Below are positions 55,893 through 64,000 of a DNA stretch of 64,000 nt, piece by piece. The number at the start of each line of letters is the position of its first letter. Within the stretch, counting starts at the first letter, position 1. The position numbers and the translations under genes are program-made. The DNA lies in the NCBI RefSeq assembly GCF_024055575.1, contig NZ_JAMXOE010000002.1, positions 766,143 to 830,142 of the forward strand, read 5' to 3'. The notes under the pieces are model-generated. The model ran no database searches. It worked only from the letters and a program-made list of their open reading frames with translations, and was not told the origin of the DNA. The stretch is from Mucilaginibacter flavidus (GTDB lineage Bacteria > Bacteroidota > Bacteroidia > Sphingobacteriales > Sphingobacteriaceae).

Positions 55893-58430
55893 TTACATTG
55901 TTGGTACTTTGTTTATTTTTCGGTAAAACCATCTTTTAACAAGTTCTGCTGCTACTACATAACAGATAATTACTAATATCATCCACGCATAGAGTGACAC
56001 AGGTATTTTAATAAACCCAAACAACGATGATAATGGAGTTAAGGGTAAAACCAATACGAGCAATAAAATAAAAATGGTGGCCGCCGATAAATATCTCCCA
56101 GGCAGGCTCTTAAAAAAAGGTAACCTGGTACGTACAACCAATACAATTAAGATGGCAGAAATAACAGACTCAATAAACCAGCCCGTTTGAAATGCCTTTT
56201 CTTTTGAGTGTAATAAAAGTAATAAAACGCCAAAAGTTACATAATCAAATACTGAACTTAATAAACCAAAAGTGAGCATGAAGCGCCTGATGAAACGCAT
56301 GTCCCAATGCTGTGGCGACTGTATATTTATATCATCAACCCTATCAGTGGATATGGCCATTTCCGGAAAATCAGTTAATAAATTGGTTAAAAGGATCTGC
56401 TTTGGCAACAACGGTAAAAATGGCAGAAATAACGAAGCCCCGGCCATGCTGAACATATTACCAAAATTAGCACTGGTAGCCATGAAAATGTATTTCATGG
56501 TGTTTGTAAAAGTACGGCGGCCTTCAATAATTCCTTTTGTGAGCACATCAAGGTCCTGGCTTAATAGAACAATGTCTGCTGCTTCTTTTGCTACGTCAAC
56601 TGCTGTATTCACAGAGATTTCCACATCAGCTGTATGGAGTGCCGTGGCATCATTTATACCGTCACCCATAAATCCAACCACATTTCCGGTCTTTTTGAGC
56701 ATCAAAATGATCCGTTCTTTTTGATTGGGTTCTACTTCCGCAAATATATCTGTTAGCGGTGCCTGGTGGACAAGGGCAGCATTACTCATTTTTTGAAGCA
56801 TTGCCCCGGTGATTATTTGTGGTTTTTTAATGCCGATCTGTAAGGCCAGGCTCTTTGCTACCAGGGCATTATCGCCGGTGATGATCTTGAGTTGCACTCC
56901 CAGTTTATTCAGGTTACCTAAAATCTCGGCCACATTGGCTTTAGGCGGATCATATAAGGTGACAAAACCCAAAAAGGTCATTTCCTTTTCGTCTTCCCGG
57001 GTAAAATTATGGGCAGCGTTCCCGGGTTTATAAGCGACTCCTAAGGTGCGTAAGCCTGCTTCACTTAATTTGTCATATTGCTGAAGGATAGCTTTCCTTT
57101 TGTCCTCAATGCTCACTACTTTCCCCTCAGCGTTTTCAACCAGGGTGCATATAGATAAAATGACTTTTAAAGCCCCTTTGGTAATAGCGAGGTTCTGTGT
57201 TTTATTTTTGACCTGGATTGTCAACCGTTTGCGTATAAAATCGTAGGGGATTTCTGCTTGAACAGTAAAAGTACTTTTCTGACCTTTATAACCGTCACAA
57301 ATAGCCGTGTCTATTGGATTGTGAAAACCCTGCTGCATGGCGGCGTTTACCCAGGCATATTGAAGCACTTTGTCGCTGTGTGCGCCATCTACATTTACAG
57401 TATCCTTCAAATTCACCTTACCCTCGGTTATTGTTCCTGTTTTATCTGAACAAAGGATATTCATGCTCCCCAAATTTTCAATGGATGACAGCCGCTTTAC
57501 AATGACCTGTAATTTTGCCATGCGCCTTGCACCTGTTGAAAGATTAACACTGATAATAGCGGGGAGCAATTGTGGGGTAAGCCCTACCGCTAATGCCAGG
57601 GAAAACAAAAATGAATCCAGTACCGGCTTGTGCAAAAATACGTTGACAGCAAAAATAATGAACACCATCAATAAGGTGATTTGCATCAGCATATAACCAA
57701 ATTTACGGATGCCCTTTTCAAAATCTGTTTCAGGTGCCTTTGACTGTAATCCCGCTGAGATCTTGCCAAACTCTGATTGAGCTCCCGTTTTAATTACCAA
57801 GGCGGTGGCTTTGCCGCTTATCACGTGTGCGCCCATAAATAATGCATTGCTTCTTTTTGACAGCGGGGTATCGACCGGTAATTCGCCGCAAAACTTTTCA
57901 ACAGGGTAGGTTTCGCCTGTAAATGCCGCCTCATCAACAAATAATTCCTGGGACTCTATCAATAAACTATCTCCGGGTATGAGATCACCTGCTGATAAAA
58001 TAACAAGATCGCCGGGAACTACCTCTTCGACTGTTATTTCCTTTTTCTTTCCACCCCTTAAAACATCACAGTGCAACTGTACCATTTTAAGCAATTCTTT
58101 CACGGCGTTTGCTGCGCCTTTTTCCTGCCAGAAACCAAGAATACTGCTGATCAGAACGATAGTTAAAATGATGGTGGTATCCAATACATCACCTAATGAT
58201 GCGGACAGCAGCGCCGCAACGATCAGCATGATGGTAACCGGGCTTTTAAATTGTGATAAAAACAAAAGAATAACTGAATACCGGGAATTAACTTTCATCG
58301 TATTCGCGCCGTACTTTTTTATTCTTTTGGCTGCTTCATGGTCATCCAGTCCATTTTGACCGGTAGCCAACGTTTTGAAAGCTGCTTCTTTAGTAAATTG
58401 CCAAAAGGTTTTGTATTGATCGGTTTCCAT
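55893..58430 (-). CDS. mgtA: MgtA-type P-type Mg2+ ATPase (copy 2)
   Basis: 845 aa, collinear with the copy at 23860 and similar along its whole length. TGE (FVDEAAFTGETYPVEK) and CSDKTGTITEG are intact. In the hinge motif it has GDGINDATALHTADVEI where the other copy has GDGINDAPALHTADVGI; the Pro and Gly positions are usually conserved in P-type ATPases, so activity may be altered. It lies five bases after the UspA gene. Confidence 0.92.
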   Translation of the reverse strand: METDQYKTFWQFTKEAAFKTLATGQNGLDDHEAAKRIKKYGANTMKVNSRYSVILLFLSQFKSPVTIMLIVAALLSASLGDVLDTTIILTIVLISSILGFWQEKGAANAVKELLKMVQLHCDVLRGGKKKEITVEEVVPGDLVILSAGDLIPGDSLLIESQELFVDEAAFTGETYPVEKFCGELPVDTPLSKRSNALFMGAHVISGKATALVIKTGAQSEFGKISAGLQSKAPETDFEKGIRKFGYMLMQITLLMVFIIFAVNVFLHKPVLDSFLFSLALAVGLTPQLLPAIISVNLSTGARRMAKLQVIVKRLSSIENLGSMNILCSDKTGTITEGKVNLKDTVNVDGAHSDKVLQYAWVNAAMQQGFHNPIDTAICDGYKGQKSTFTVQAEIPYDFIRKRLTIQVKNKTQNLAITKGALKVILSICTLVENAEGKVVSIEDKRKAILQQYDKLSEAGLRTLGVAYKPGNAAHNFTREDEKEMTFLGFVTLYDPPKANVAEILGNLNKLGVQLKIITGDNALVAKSLALQIGIKKPQIITGAMLQKMSNAALVHQAPLTDIFAEVEPNQKERIILMLKKTGNVVGFMGDGINDATALHTADVEISVNTAVDVAKEAADIVLLSQDLDVLTKGIIEGRRTFTNTMKYIFMATSANFGNMFSMAGASLFLPFLPLLPKQILLTNLLTDFPEMAISTDRVDDINIQSPQHWDMRFIRRFMLTFGLLSSVFDYVTFGVLLLLLHSKEKAFQTGWFIESVISAILIVLVVRTRLPFFKSLPGRYLSAATIFILLLVLVLPLTPLSSLFGFIKIPVSLYAWMILVIICYVVAAELVKRWFYRKINKVPTM

Positions 58431-58435
58431 TGCGT

Positions 58436-59296
58436 TTATGATTTCGCCGCGAAGACCAATAGTGGAATTGGTATTTGACCAGCAATTTTTTGAGTCTGGC
58501 TTCCCCTGAAAAGGCTATCAATAAAATTATGTGAACGATGCACCATTGCCAGAAGATCTATATTGCCGTTGTCGCAAAGCCATTCCAAACCCGATTGCGC
58601 ACCATTGCTTTTATACATCGTATATTTTATTTTTGAAAAGTGAACTTTGGTTGAAAGCTCACTCACGAATCGTTTAATCCATTTCTGAAATTCAGGTGAC
58701 CTGTCCGACTCTTCATAAATATGTGTAAGTAATATTTCTGCGTTGAGGGGCTTTGCCAGTGCTACCAATGAGGAAATTGAAATAATATCGTCTTCCGGAT
58801 TTTTAAAGTCGGTAGCAAAAGCTATTTTTTTTACCGGCGATAGTTTAGCGGCAGGCGGTATCAGCAATAGGGGGCTGTTCACCCCATCAATCATACTCCT
58901 GCTATGGTTTCCTAATAATAATGTAGTTAACCCGCTGCTGCCATGTGTTCCAATAACTACAAGATCAACCGTTTCATTTTCAATAATGCGATTGACAACA
59001 TCTGTAAGCGCACCACTTTCATTTAAATACCTGATAGAGGGGTGAAAACCTGATTTATTCCTGCTTGTTTCTATTGACGATTTAAGTTTAACTAATTCAT
59101 TTGTACTTTCTTTCAAAAGCATATCAGATTCCTCCAGCGGCCATACCACAAGTCCCGCCTGGGGCGCTTCAGCCGGAATAATCACTGCATTGCATAAAAT
59201 AATGTCGGCTTTGATTTGCCTCGCTAAATAATATCCATATCTAACCGCATGTATTGCATTTTCCGAAAAGTCGGTTGGGAATAGTATCGTTTTCAT
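58436..59296 (-). CDS. Tandem universal stress protein (UspA family)
   Basis: 286 aa, two Usp domains. Domain 1 (1-145): MKTILFPTDFSENAIHAVRY and the ATP-binding pattern VIGTHGSSGLTTLLLGNHSR. Domain 2 (about 155-286): KKIAFATDFKNPEDDIISIS and LLAMVHRSHNFIDSLFRGSQ, a looser loop. Such proteins are made in stress or slow growth. First gene of a unit with MgtA copy 2. Confidence 0.93.
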   Translation of the reverse strand: MKTILFPTDFSENAIHAVRYGYYLARQIKADIILCNAVIIPAEAPQAGLVVWPLEESDMLLKESTNELVKLKSSIETSRNKSGFHPSIRYLNESGALTDVVNRIIENETVDLVVIGTHGSSGLTTLLLGNHSRSMIDGVNSPLLLIPPAAKLSPVKKIAFATDFKNPEDDIISISSLVALAKPLNAEILLTHIYEESDRSPEFQKWIKRFVSELSTKVHFSKIKYTMYKSNGAQSGLEWLCDNGNIDLLAMVHRSHNFIDSLFRGSQTQKIAGQIPIPLLVFAAKS

Positions 59297-59426
59297 TTTA
59301 TTTTAATCTTAATGTCTGTTTATAAGGGCAACCGTATTTGATCTGCAAGAGCCAAGAATGGATCAATGCGTTGTTAAGTATCAAGGGCTGGTAATTCAGC
59401 GAGCCCAGCTTTCGCTTGCCCTGGGG

Positions 59427-60121
59427 TTATTGTTGCGTTTTATCAAATTGTATAGGGCCATCGCGCAATTGAATCGTACGACTGCTGAAGGAAGCGATAT
59501 CCGGTTCGTGCGTTACAAATACAATGGTTTTTCATGTTTGGCATTCAGTTCCTGCATCAGGGCCATAATTTCATAAGATGTACAGGTATCCAGGTTCCCT
59601 GTTGCTTCCTCCGTTAAAATCATTACAGGATTATTAATGAGTGCCCTTGCAATGGCAACCCGCTGTTATTGCCCGCCTGACACCTGGTTTGGCGTATGTT
59701 CAAACCTGTCAGCAAGTTTTAGAGCCTCTAATGCATGTATTGCCCGCTCATGCCGGCCTTTGCTATTTGTCCTTTTATCGTACAACAAGGGGAGTTCCAC
59801 ATTCGCTATAGCGGTTGTGCGGGGTAATAAATTATAAAATTGGAAAACAAAACCTATTTTATGGTTGCGTAATTCTGCCAGTTCACCCCTTGACAGTTTT
59901 TTTATTTCAACGCCATCTAACAGGTAGTCTCTGGATGTAGGTTTATCAAGGCATCCCAAAATGTTTAACAAGGTTGTTTTCCCGGAACCACTTGCTCCCA
60001 TTATTGTAACAAATTCACCGGTATCAATAGTAAATGACACTTCCCCTAAGGCATTGACTGTCTCACCTCCCACCTGAAATTCACGTTTTAGATCATGGAT
60101 GTCTATAATTTTCTTGCGCAT
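59427..60121 (-). pseudogene. LolD/MacB-type ABC ATPase, inactivated
   Basis: From the ATG at 60121: MRKKIIDIHDLKREFQVGGE, Walker A GASGSGKTTLLNILG and signature VSGGQ. The next codon is TAA (59666-59668) where [11 protein letters not shown] is expected. The frame continues [20 protein letters not shown], where the usual Walker B is ILADEPTGNLD; Asp is Glu and Pro is Ala. A one-base deletion then shifts [20 protein letters not shown]. No permease gene is near. A regulatory box is still upstream, 63 bases from the start. Confidence 0.88.
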
Positions 60122-60184
60122 TATCTTTCTATGCACAAATATGATGCGAGCAGAATGCTGATTTGTTATACAACTCTGTAAATA

Positions 60185-60201
60185 GATTACATGATTCACA
60201 C
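60185..60201 (-). promoter_or_regulatory. Stress box (variant) upstream of the ABC pseudogene
   Basis: Minus strand reads GTGTGAATCATGTAATC, 15 of 16 in the core. Together with the box at 60252 it forms an inverted pair in the divergent promoter region. Confidence 0.65.
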
Positions 60202-60251
60202 ATTTCTATATCGGGCCAAGAAACAAATTATGAGGTTGTGATTTCTATGAT

Positions 60252-60267
60252 GTGTGAATCATGTAAC
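60252..60267 (+). promoter_or_regulatory. Stress box GTGTGAATCATGTAAC upstream of dps
   Basis: Perfect core on the plus strand, ending 136 bases before the dps ATG. Followed by TTATTTATGGAATT, nearly the same as after the box at 61450. Confidence 0.75.
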
Positions 60268-60403
60268 TTATTTATGGAATTTAGTAATGTTTTATCATCC
60301 AGATGCCCGCAACTTTGCCAAGTATTGAAAACCATTTCGCATACGATTGCTGAAATAGCTATCAAATTAAAAACGCAAATCTATTTTATAAATTAATCCT
60401 ATC

Positions 60404-60877
60404 ATGAAAATCAACATTGGAATTAAGGAAATCGACAGACAAGCCGTTGCTGACCAATTAGCGAAATTGCTGGCAGATGAATTTGTTTTGTATACAAAAA
60501 CAAGAAGTGCACACTGGAATATTGAGGGGCCGGATTTTCATGCCATGCATATTTTTTTTGAAGAGCAATATGAACAGTTGGACGAATTGATGGATAGCGT
60601 TGCCGAGCGTATCAGAAAAATAGGACATTATGCCCCATCCACCTTAACCCAATTGCTTCAGCTTACGCACTTAACGGAGCAAAGCGACAGGAAAAATGAT
60701 AGTCCGGGATTTATTAAGGAATTGCTGGAGGATCATGAAAGTATTATTGAATTTATCAGGGGTAATATCAATCCTTTTGCTGATACCTATCATGACGCAG
60801 GAACAAGTGATTATATAACCGGCCTGATGGAAACCCATGAAGGAATGGCCTGGATGCTAAGATCTCATTTTAGGTAA
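60404..60877 (+). CDS. dps: Dps-family ferritin-like DNA-protection protein
   Basis: 157 aa, four-helix bundle. Ferroxidase ligands are in TRSAHWNIEGPDFHAMHIFF and EEQYEQLDELMDSVAERIRK, the standard Dps pattern. It oxidises Fe2+ with peroxide and stores iron in a 12-mer. Length is typical. A regulatory box lies upstream and a DsbA-like gene five bases downstream. Confidence 0.95.
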   Translation: MKINIGIKEIDRQAVADQLAKLLADEFVLYTKTRSAHWNIEGPDFHAMHIFFEEQYEQLDELMDSVAERIRKIGHYAPSTLTQLLQLTHLTEQSDRKNDSPGFIKELLEDHESIIEFIRGNINPFADTYHDAGTSDYITGLMETHEGMAWMLRSHFR

Positions 60878-60882
60878 TAAAT

Positions 60883-61416
60883 ATGTATATGAGCACACGA
60901 CTTGAAAATGCCATTACCAAACAGGATCATATACTGGGAAGCAATACCGCACCTTTAGCACTGCTGGAATAAGGCGATTACCAATGCTCATCGTGCGGCG
61001 ATTCTTACCTAGTTGTAAAAGAAGTTCTTCAGGAACTTGGCAAAAATTTAGTCTTTATTTTCAGGAACTTTCCCTTAACTGACATACATCCGGATGCCTT
61101 TGACGCGGCGCTTGCTGCGGAAGCTGCCGCACTACAAAGCAAGTTTTGGGAAATGTATAATTTGCTATACCAGAACCAGGCTCAATTAAGCGGGAATGAG
61201 TTGTTCGCATATGCGGAAGAGATCGGCTTGGATATGGACCGGTTCGAACAAGATGTCCAAAGCCATGCACTTACATCGAAAATTGAAGCGGATCTTGACA
61301 GTGGGATAAGAAGTGGAGTGAGCGGAACACCGTCCTTTTATATCAATAATGAAAAGTACGAAGGGGATTGGGAAAACGGCGGACTGATTCAATATTTAAA
61401 AAGATTGCTGAAATGA
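60883..61416 (+). pseudogene. DsbA-family thioredoxin-like protein with in-frame TAA
   Basis: Full-length frame of 178 codons from ATG 60883 with one TAA (60970-60972) where family members have Tyr before GDYQC. The rest is intact: GDYQCSSCGDSYLVVKEVLQ with the CxxC site, LVFIFRNFPLTDIHPDAFDA, and GVSGTPSFYINNEKYEGDW with the cis-Pro. No signal peptide, so a cytoplasmic disulfide enzyme. It directly follows dps. Shorter restarts would lose the CxxC. Confidence 0.8.
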
Positions 61417-61449
61417 ATAACCACAGGATCATTTAAACCTGACTGGTAA

Positions 61450-61465
61450 GTGTGAATAATGTAAC
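61450..61465 (+). promoter_or_regulatory. Stress box GTGTGAATAATGTAAC upstream of the CHAD gene
   Basis: Perfect core, ending 88 bases before the ATG at 61554, followed by TAATTTATGGAATT. Confidence 0.75.
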
Positions 61466-61553
61466 TAATTTATGGAATTACAAAACAGTAAAGGCTGATA
61501 AAACCGCATTTTTACCTGGATGAAACTGCTGAAACAGTAAAAAAAAAGGCAAC

Positions 61554-62411
61554 ATGGAACGATCAAAAATAGAAAACATCCTCAACAAGAGATTTGAAAA
61601 GATCAATACTGCTTTTGACAGCTTCCGGTTGCACTTGATGGAAGACGATATTCGGTTATTCCGTGTTAAAGTAAAAAAATTAGCGGCCTGTCTCCGGCTG
61701 ATCAATGCTGAGAAAAATCATGAGCATGCACTTAAAGTCCCGCAAAAAATCAGCAAACTTTATAAAATAGCAGGGGTCATCCGCATCCTTCAAATGCAAC
61801 AAAAATTTGTTGAAAAAACATTGGACAGGAAATTAATGGTGCCTCCCGGAACCTATTTAAAAATCATTGCTGACCAGATTCTGCACCACATCGAATTGGT
61901 TAATAAACAGATCAAAGGGACAAAGCAGTTCAAAAAAGAAGAAGAAAAACTTTTGCAGTTACTACCGAAGCACCTTAGGGAGAAAACGATACAGCAATTC
62001 ATCTTCACCGAGGGCGACAGATTGGAAAAACTGCTTGCCCCTGTCTTTCCTGCGGATCAATCCTTTCACGAGGTTAGGGAACTTTTGAAGAACCTATTAC
62101 ATCTATCGGCTTATCTTGAAATGGAGTTCAGTGCATTATTCCCTTATGCAAGCTTAGACAGCTACGATCATATAGATGCCTTCACCATTGTTTTAGGACG
62201 TTTTCACGACCTCAATGCTGCGATAGGCCATTTGCATACCGAATGTATCAAAGCGGAAATCGATGAAAATGAAAAAATAGTGTTGCGAAATATGGAAAGC
62301 CTATGGATGAAAGAAAGAGCTGCTGTACGCGAAGAAATATTTGACCACTTGCAAAAGATTATTTCCTCCGGGCGGTCAATGGTACCATTGGACAAATGGC
62401 CGGTAATGTAA
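61554..62411 (+). CDS. CHAD-domain protein
   Basis: 285 aa, all helical and basic. Conserved His and basic residues are in RLFRVKVKKLAACLRLINAE, KISKLYKIAGVIRILQMQQK and GRFHDLNAAIGHLH. CHAD domains bind polyphosphate and are often found near CYTH enzymes; none is here. Polyphosphate fits a stress context. Own box upstream and strong terminator downstream, so a single-gene unit. Confidence 0.85.
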   Translation: MERSKIENILNKRFEKINTAFDSFRLHLMEDDIRLFRVKVKKLAACLRLINAEKNHEHALKVPQKISKLYKIAGVIRILQMQQKFVEKTLDRKLMVPPGTYLKIIADQILHHIELVNKQIKGTKQFKKEEEKLLQLLPKHLREKTIQQFIFTEGDRLEKLLAPVFPADQSFHEVRELLKNLLHLSAYLEMEFSALFPYASLDSYDHIDAFTIVLGRFHDLNAAIGHLHTECIKAEIDENEKIVLRNMESLWMKERAAVREEIFDHLQKIISSGRSMVPLDKWPVM

Positions 62412-62440
62412 AATCATACTTAGTGATTTTACATTACCGG
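62400..62440. terminator. Perfect 17-bp hairpin terminator
   Basis: CCGGTAATGTAAAATCA and TGATTTTACATTACCGG with loop TACTTAG, followed by TATTTTC. The CHAD stop codon lies inside the left arm. Confidence 0.85.
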
Positions 62441-62452
62441 TATTTTCAAAAA

Positions 62453-62468
62453 GTGTGAATGATGTAAC
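62453..62468 (+). promoter_or_regulatory. Stress box GTGTGAATGATGTAAC upstream of the SHOCT/BON genes
   Basis: Perfect core, ending 82 bases before the ATG at 62551. Confidence 0.75.
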
Positions 62469-62550
62469 TATTAGAAAGCATTGAATAACGTTTGACTATC
62501 GAAAAGCTCCCAACTGTGTACTTATCAATTCACATTAAAATAAACAAATC

Positions 62551-62772
62551 ATGATGTATAATTACAACTTTTGGGGAATGGATATCATTTGGTGGTTCAT
62601 TTGGATGGTTATGATCTTTTGGATCTTTGCTACCCCTTATGATATTCCTGGTCAGCGAAGGAGAAAAGATGCGCCGCTTGACATATTGCAAAAACGCTTT
62701 GTTTCCGGGCAAATTACAAATGAAGAATACCAGGACATTAAGAAAACACTTGAAACTGATTTGGCCCGGTAG
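62551..62772 (+). CDS. SHOCT-domain small membrane protein
   Basis: 73 aa. One aromatic-rich span (GMDIIWWFIWMVMIFWIF), then a basic stretch (PGQRRRKDAP) and a SHOCT domain (LDILQKRFVSGQITNEEYQD). SHOCT domains are short C-terminal modules of stress and membrane proteins; the exact role is unknown. Co-transcribed with the BON gene 52 bases later. Confidence 0.85.
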   Translation: MMYNYNFWGMDIIWWFIWMVMIFWIFATPYDIPGQRRRKDAPLDILQKRFVSGQITNEEYQDIKKTLETDLAR

Positions 62773-62824
62773 AATTACTTTCCTTTACAAAGGCAAAATT
62801 TTGGTATCTCCTAAAATGATATAT

Positions 62825-63484
62825 ATGAAAACTAACCGTGAACTACAGATTGATGTGCTGGATGCTATAAGATGGGAACCATTGCTTAAACTGGCGGAAA
62901 TTGGCGTGGATGCTAATGATGGCATAGTCACCCTTTCGGGAGTTGTTGATAGTTACATTAAGAAATCACAAGCTGAAGTTACTGCAAAAAAAATAACCGG
63001 AGTTAGAGCTGTAGTCGAAAAAATCGTAGTCAAATTTAATAATGATGATGAAAAAAGCGATAGCGAAATCGCCACAGCTGTATTAAATGCGTTAAAATCA
63101 AACCGGGATATTCCCTTTGATAAAATACAGGTAGAAGTCGAAAACGGTCGCGTAACATTGGATGGAAAATTGGAATGGAACCATCAAAAAGAAGCTGCAC
63201 AAAAGTCAGCAAGTAATATTGATGGTATAAAGGTGCTTACAAACAATATTAAAATTGAAACCGACAATGCTGACGATATTGAAAAAGCAGGTATAGAACG
63301 TGCAATTGAGCGCAACTGGTCAATGAACAACCAGGATGTACAAGTATATGTTTCTGGCAATAGAGTTACGCTGAACGGCATCGTGCATTCTTTTTATCAA
63401 AAGGAAGTGGCCGAACGAATGGCATGGAATGCCCCGGGAGTTTGGGCGGTCAATAACGAATTAATTATTGATTATAACGAATAA
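62825..63484 (+). CDS. Protein with three BON domains
   Basis: 219 aa from the ATG at 62825; an upstream start would overlap the SHOCT gene in another frame. Three BON repeats: DANDGIVTLSGVVDSYIKKS, VENGRVTLDGKLEWNHQKEA and VSGNRVTLNGIVHSFYQKEV, each followed by a helix and a GV/GI strand. No signal peptide is visible, so cytoplasmic unlike OsmY. BON domains are linked to osmotic and membrane stress. Confidence 0.9.
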   Translation: MKTNRELQIDVLDAIRWEPLLKLAEIGVDANDGIVTLSGVVDSYIKKSQAEVTAKKITGVRAVVEKIVVKFNNDDEKSDSEIATAVLNALKSNRDIPFDKIQVEVENGRVTLDGKLEWNHQKEAAQKSASNIDGIKVLTNNIKIETDNADDIEKAGIERAIERNWSMNNQDVQVYVSGNRVTLNGIVHSFYQKEVAERMAWNAPGVWAVNNELIIDYNE

Positions 63485-63557
63485 TATAAGCGATGAAAAT
63501 TCAAGTTCCATTCTTTTACTTTTTGCCCAGACAAAAACCAATTCAATTATTATATAA

Positions 63558-63728
63558 ATGAATGATCTCAATAAAAATTCCATCAATCCAATTCCGCACC
63601 GTAAGGTTTATCTTATAGGAGGCGGAATCGCTTCTTTACCAAGTGCAGCTTATTTTAAAAGAGATGGCCATATTAACCCCGGTAATATAACACTATATGA
63701 AGCGCTAATCTTCTGTAAACAGCGATAA
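63558..63728 (+). pseudogene. Truncated oleate hydratase gene start
   Basis: 56 codons: NPIPHRKVYLIGGGIASLPS, AAYFKRDGHINPGNITLYEA, then stop. This is the FAD-binding start of oleate hydratase (myosin-cross-reactive-antigen family, ~600 aa). It breaks right after YEAL. The rest of 63485-63829 holds nothing clear. Confidence 0.75.
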
Positions 63729-63829
63729 ATTGCTCATTTTCAAAAATATAATTGTAAATTTAATATTATTTACTTTTCTGCTCTTTAAATTTTTTTTAAA
63801 AATTTAATCACGCTCTTTAATATCCTGTA

Positions 63830-64000
63830 ATGTTGAATGCTATCCCCCACCATATAATTGCTATCGGCGCCTCTGCAGGTGGTATGGAAGAGATCAATTC
63901 TTTTTTTGATCATACGCCCTTAGATGGTGTTTCTTACGTTATTGTACAGCATTTATCTTCCGATTTCAAGAGCAGGATGGTTGAATTACTGGCCAAACAC
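63830..64000 (+). CDS. CheB-type methylesterase domain protein (partial)
   Basis: 57 codons from ATG 63830 to the window end. HHIIAIGASAGGMEEINSFF has the catalytic-Ser motif GASAGG, and YVIVQHLSSDFKSRMVELLA the catalytic His. In Bacteroidota such starts usually belong to CheB-CheR-PAS-kinase fusions, which cannot be judged from this piece. Confidence 0.85.
   Translation, partial: MLNAIPHHIIAIGASAGGMEEINSFFDHTPLDGVSYVIVQHLSSDFKSRMVELLAKH

Noticed and set aside
62627..62824. Extended start of the BON protein
   Set aside because: It overlaps the SHOCT gene in a shifted frame; the ATG at 62825 begins the conserved part.
1..64000. CRISPR arrays, rRNA and tRNA genes
   Set aside because: No regularly spaced repeats, no rRNA-like conserved segments and no cloverleaf candidates were seen by eye; a tRNA scan would settle it.

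Overview
The window looks like DNA from a member of the Bacteroidota, most likely family Sphingobacteriaceae (Mucilaginibacter/Pedobacter-like). The evidence is a SusC/RagA receptor with an STN domain beside a FecR anti-sigma factor and an ECF sigma gene, a membrane AraC-type regulator, MacB/FtsX-like permeases of the Bacteroidota type, TAnnTTTG-like promoter elements, few Shine-Dalgarno sequences and moderate GC. I see no rRNA, tRNA or CRISPR array.

Layout. (1) 1-8.4 kb, minus strand: a Fec-type signalling locus (ECF sigma, FecR, SusC). A 1206-codon AraC-permease fusion gene sits between sigma and fecR, and its segment is bounded by a 31-bp near-perfect inverted repeat. The sigma gene has a +1 frameshift. 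(2) 8.4-14.8 kb: accessory DNA with an HTH gene behind a nested operator-like palindrome, a toxin-antitoxin-like trio, an RteC-like gene, an ADP-ribosyltransferase-like gene with a small overlapping partner, and several gene relics. (3) 14.8-18.5 kb: a ferric-reductase/ferredoxin-type oxidoreductase, a porin and a truncated MFS gene, lying between two copies of a ~370-bp direct repeat. (4) 19.3-26.4 kb: VIT-type metal transporter, acetate kinase, phosphoketolase and an MgtA-type P-type ATPase. (5) 26.5-28.7 kb: a kaiC relic, a PAS histidine kinase and a DUF2630 relic. (6) 29.2-35.5 kb, minus strand: a tight plasmid/ICE-type operon with SSB, a DUF932 protein and PRTRC-cassette genes (E, C, B, ThiF and others), including a 57-codon gene. 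(7) 36-39 kb: small and decaying genes. (8) 38.9-49.7 kb: a Met-rich periplasmic protein, rhodaneses, a TolC/adaptor/RND efflux set with a frameshifted RND gene, DUF2892-type membrane proteins, a Crp/Fnr regulator and OsmC. (9) 50-64 kb: a stress cluster with aldehyde dehydrogenase, PIG-L deacetylase/glycosyltransferase/GH100-like hydrolase, a second MgtA, a UspA, Dps, a DsbA-like gene, CHAD, SHOCT and BON-domain proteins, and the start of a CheB-type protein.

How it works together. Region 9 is tied together by six copies of a directional 16-bp box, GTGTGAATnATGTAAC. Each lies on the coding strand upstream of a gene or operon start, which suggests a dedicated stress regulon. Region 8 carries two GTAAC-N4-GTTAC palindromes that fit a Crp/Fnr operator. 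Many genes are broken by substitutions, frameshifts or truncation, so the window reads as accessory DNA undergoing turnover. Some single-base frameshifts in homopolymers could be sequencing errors.
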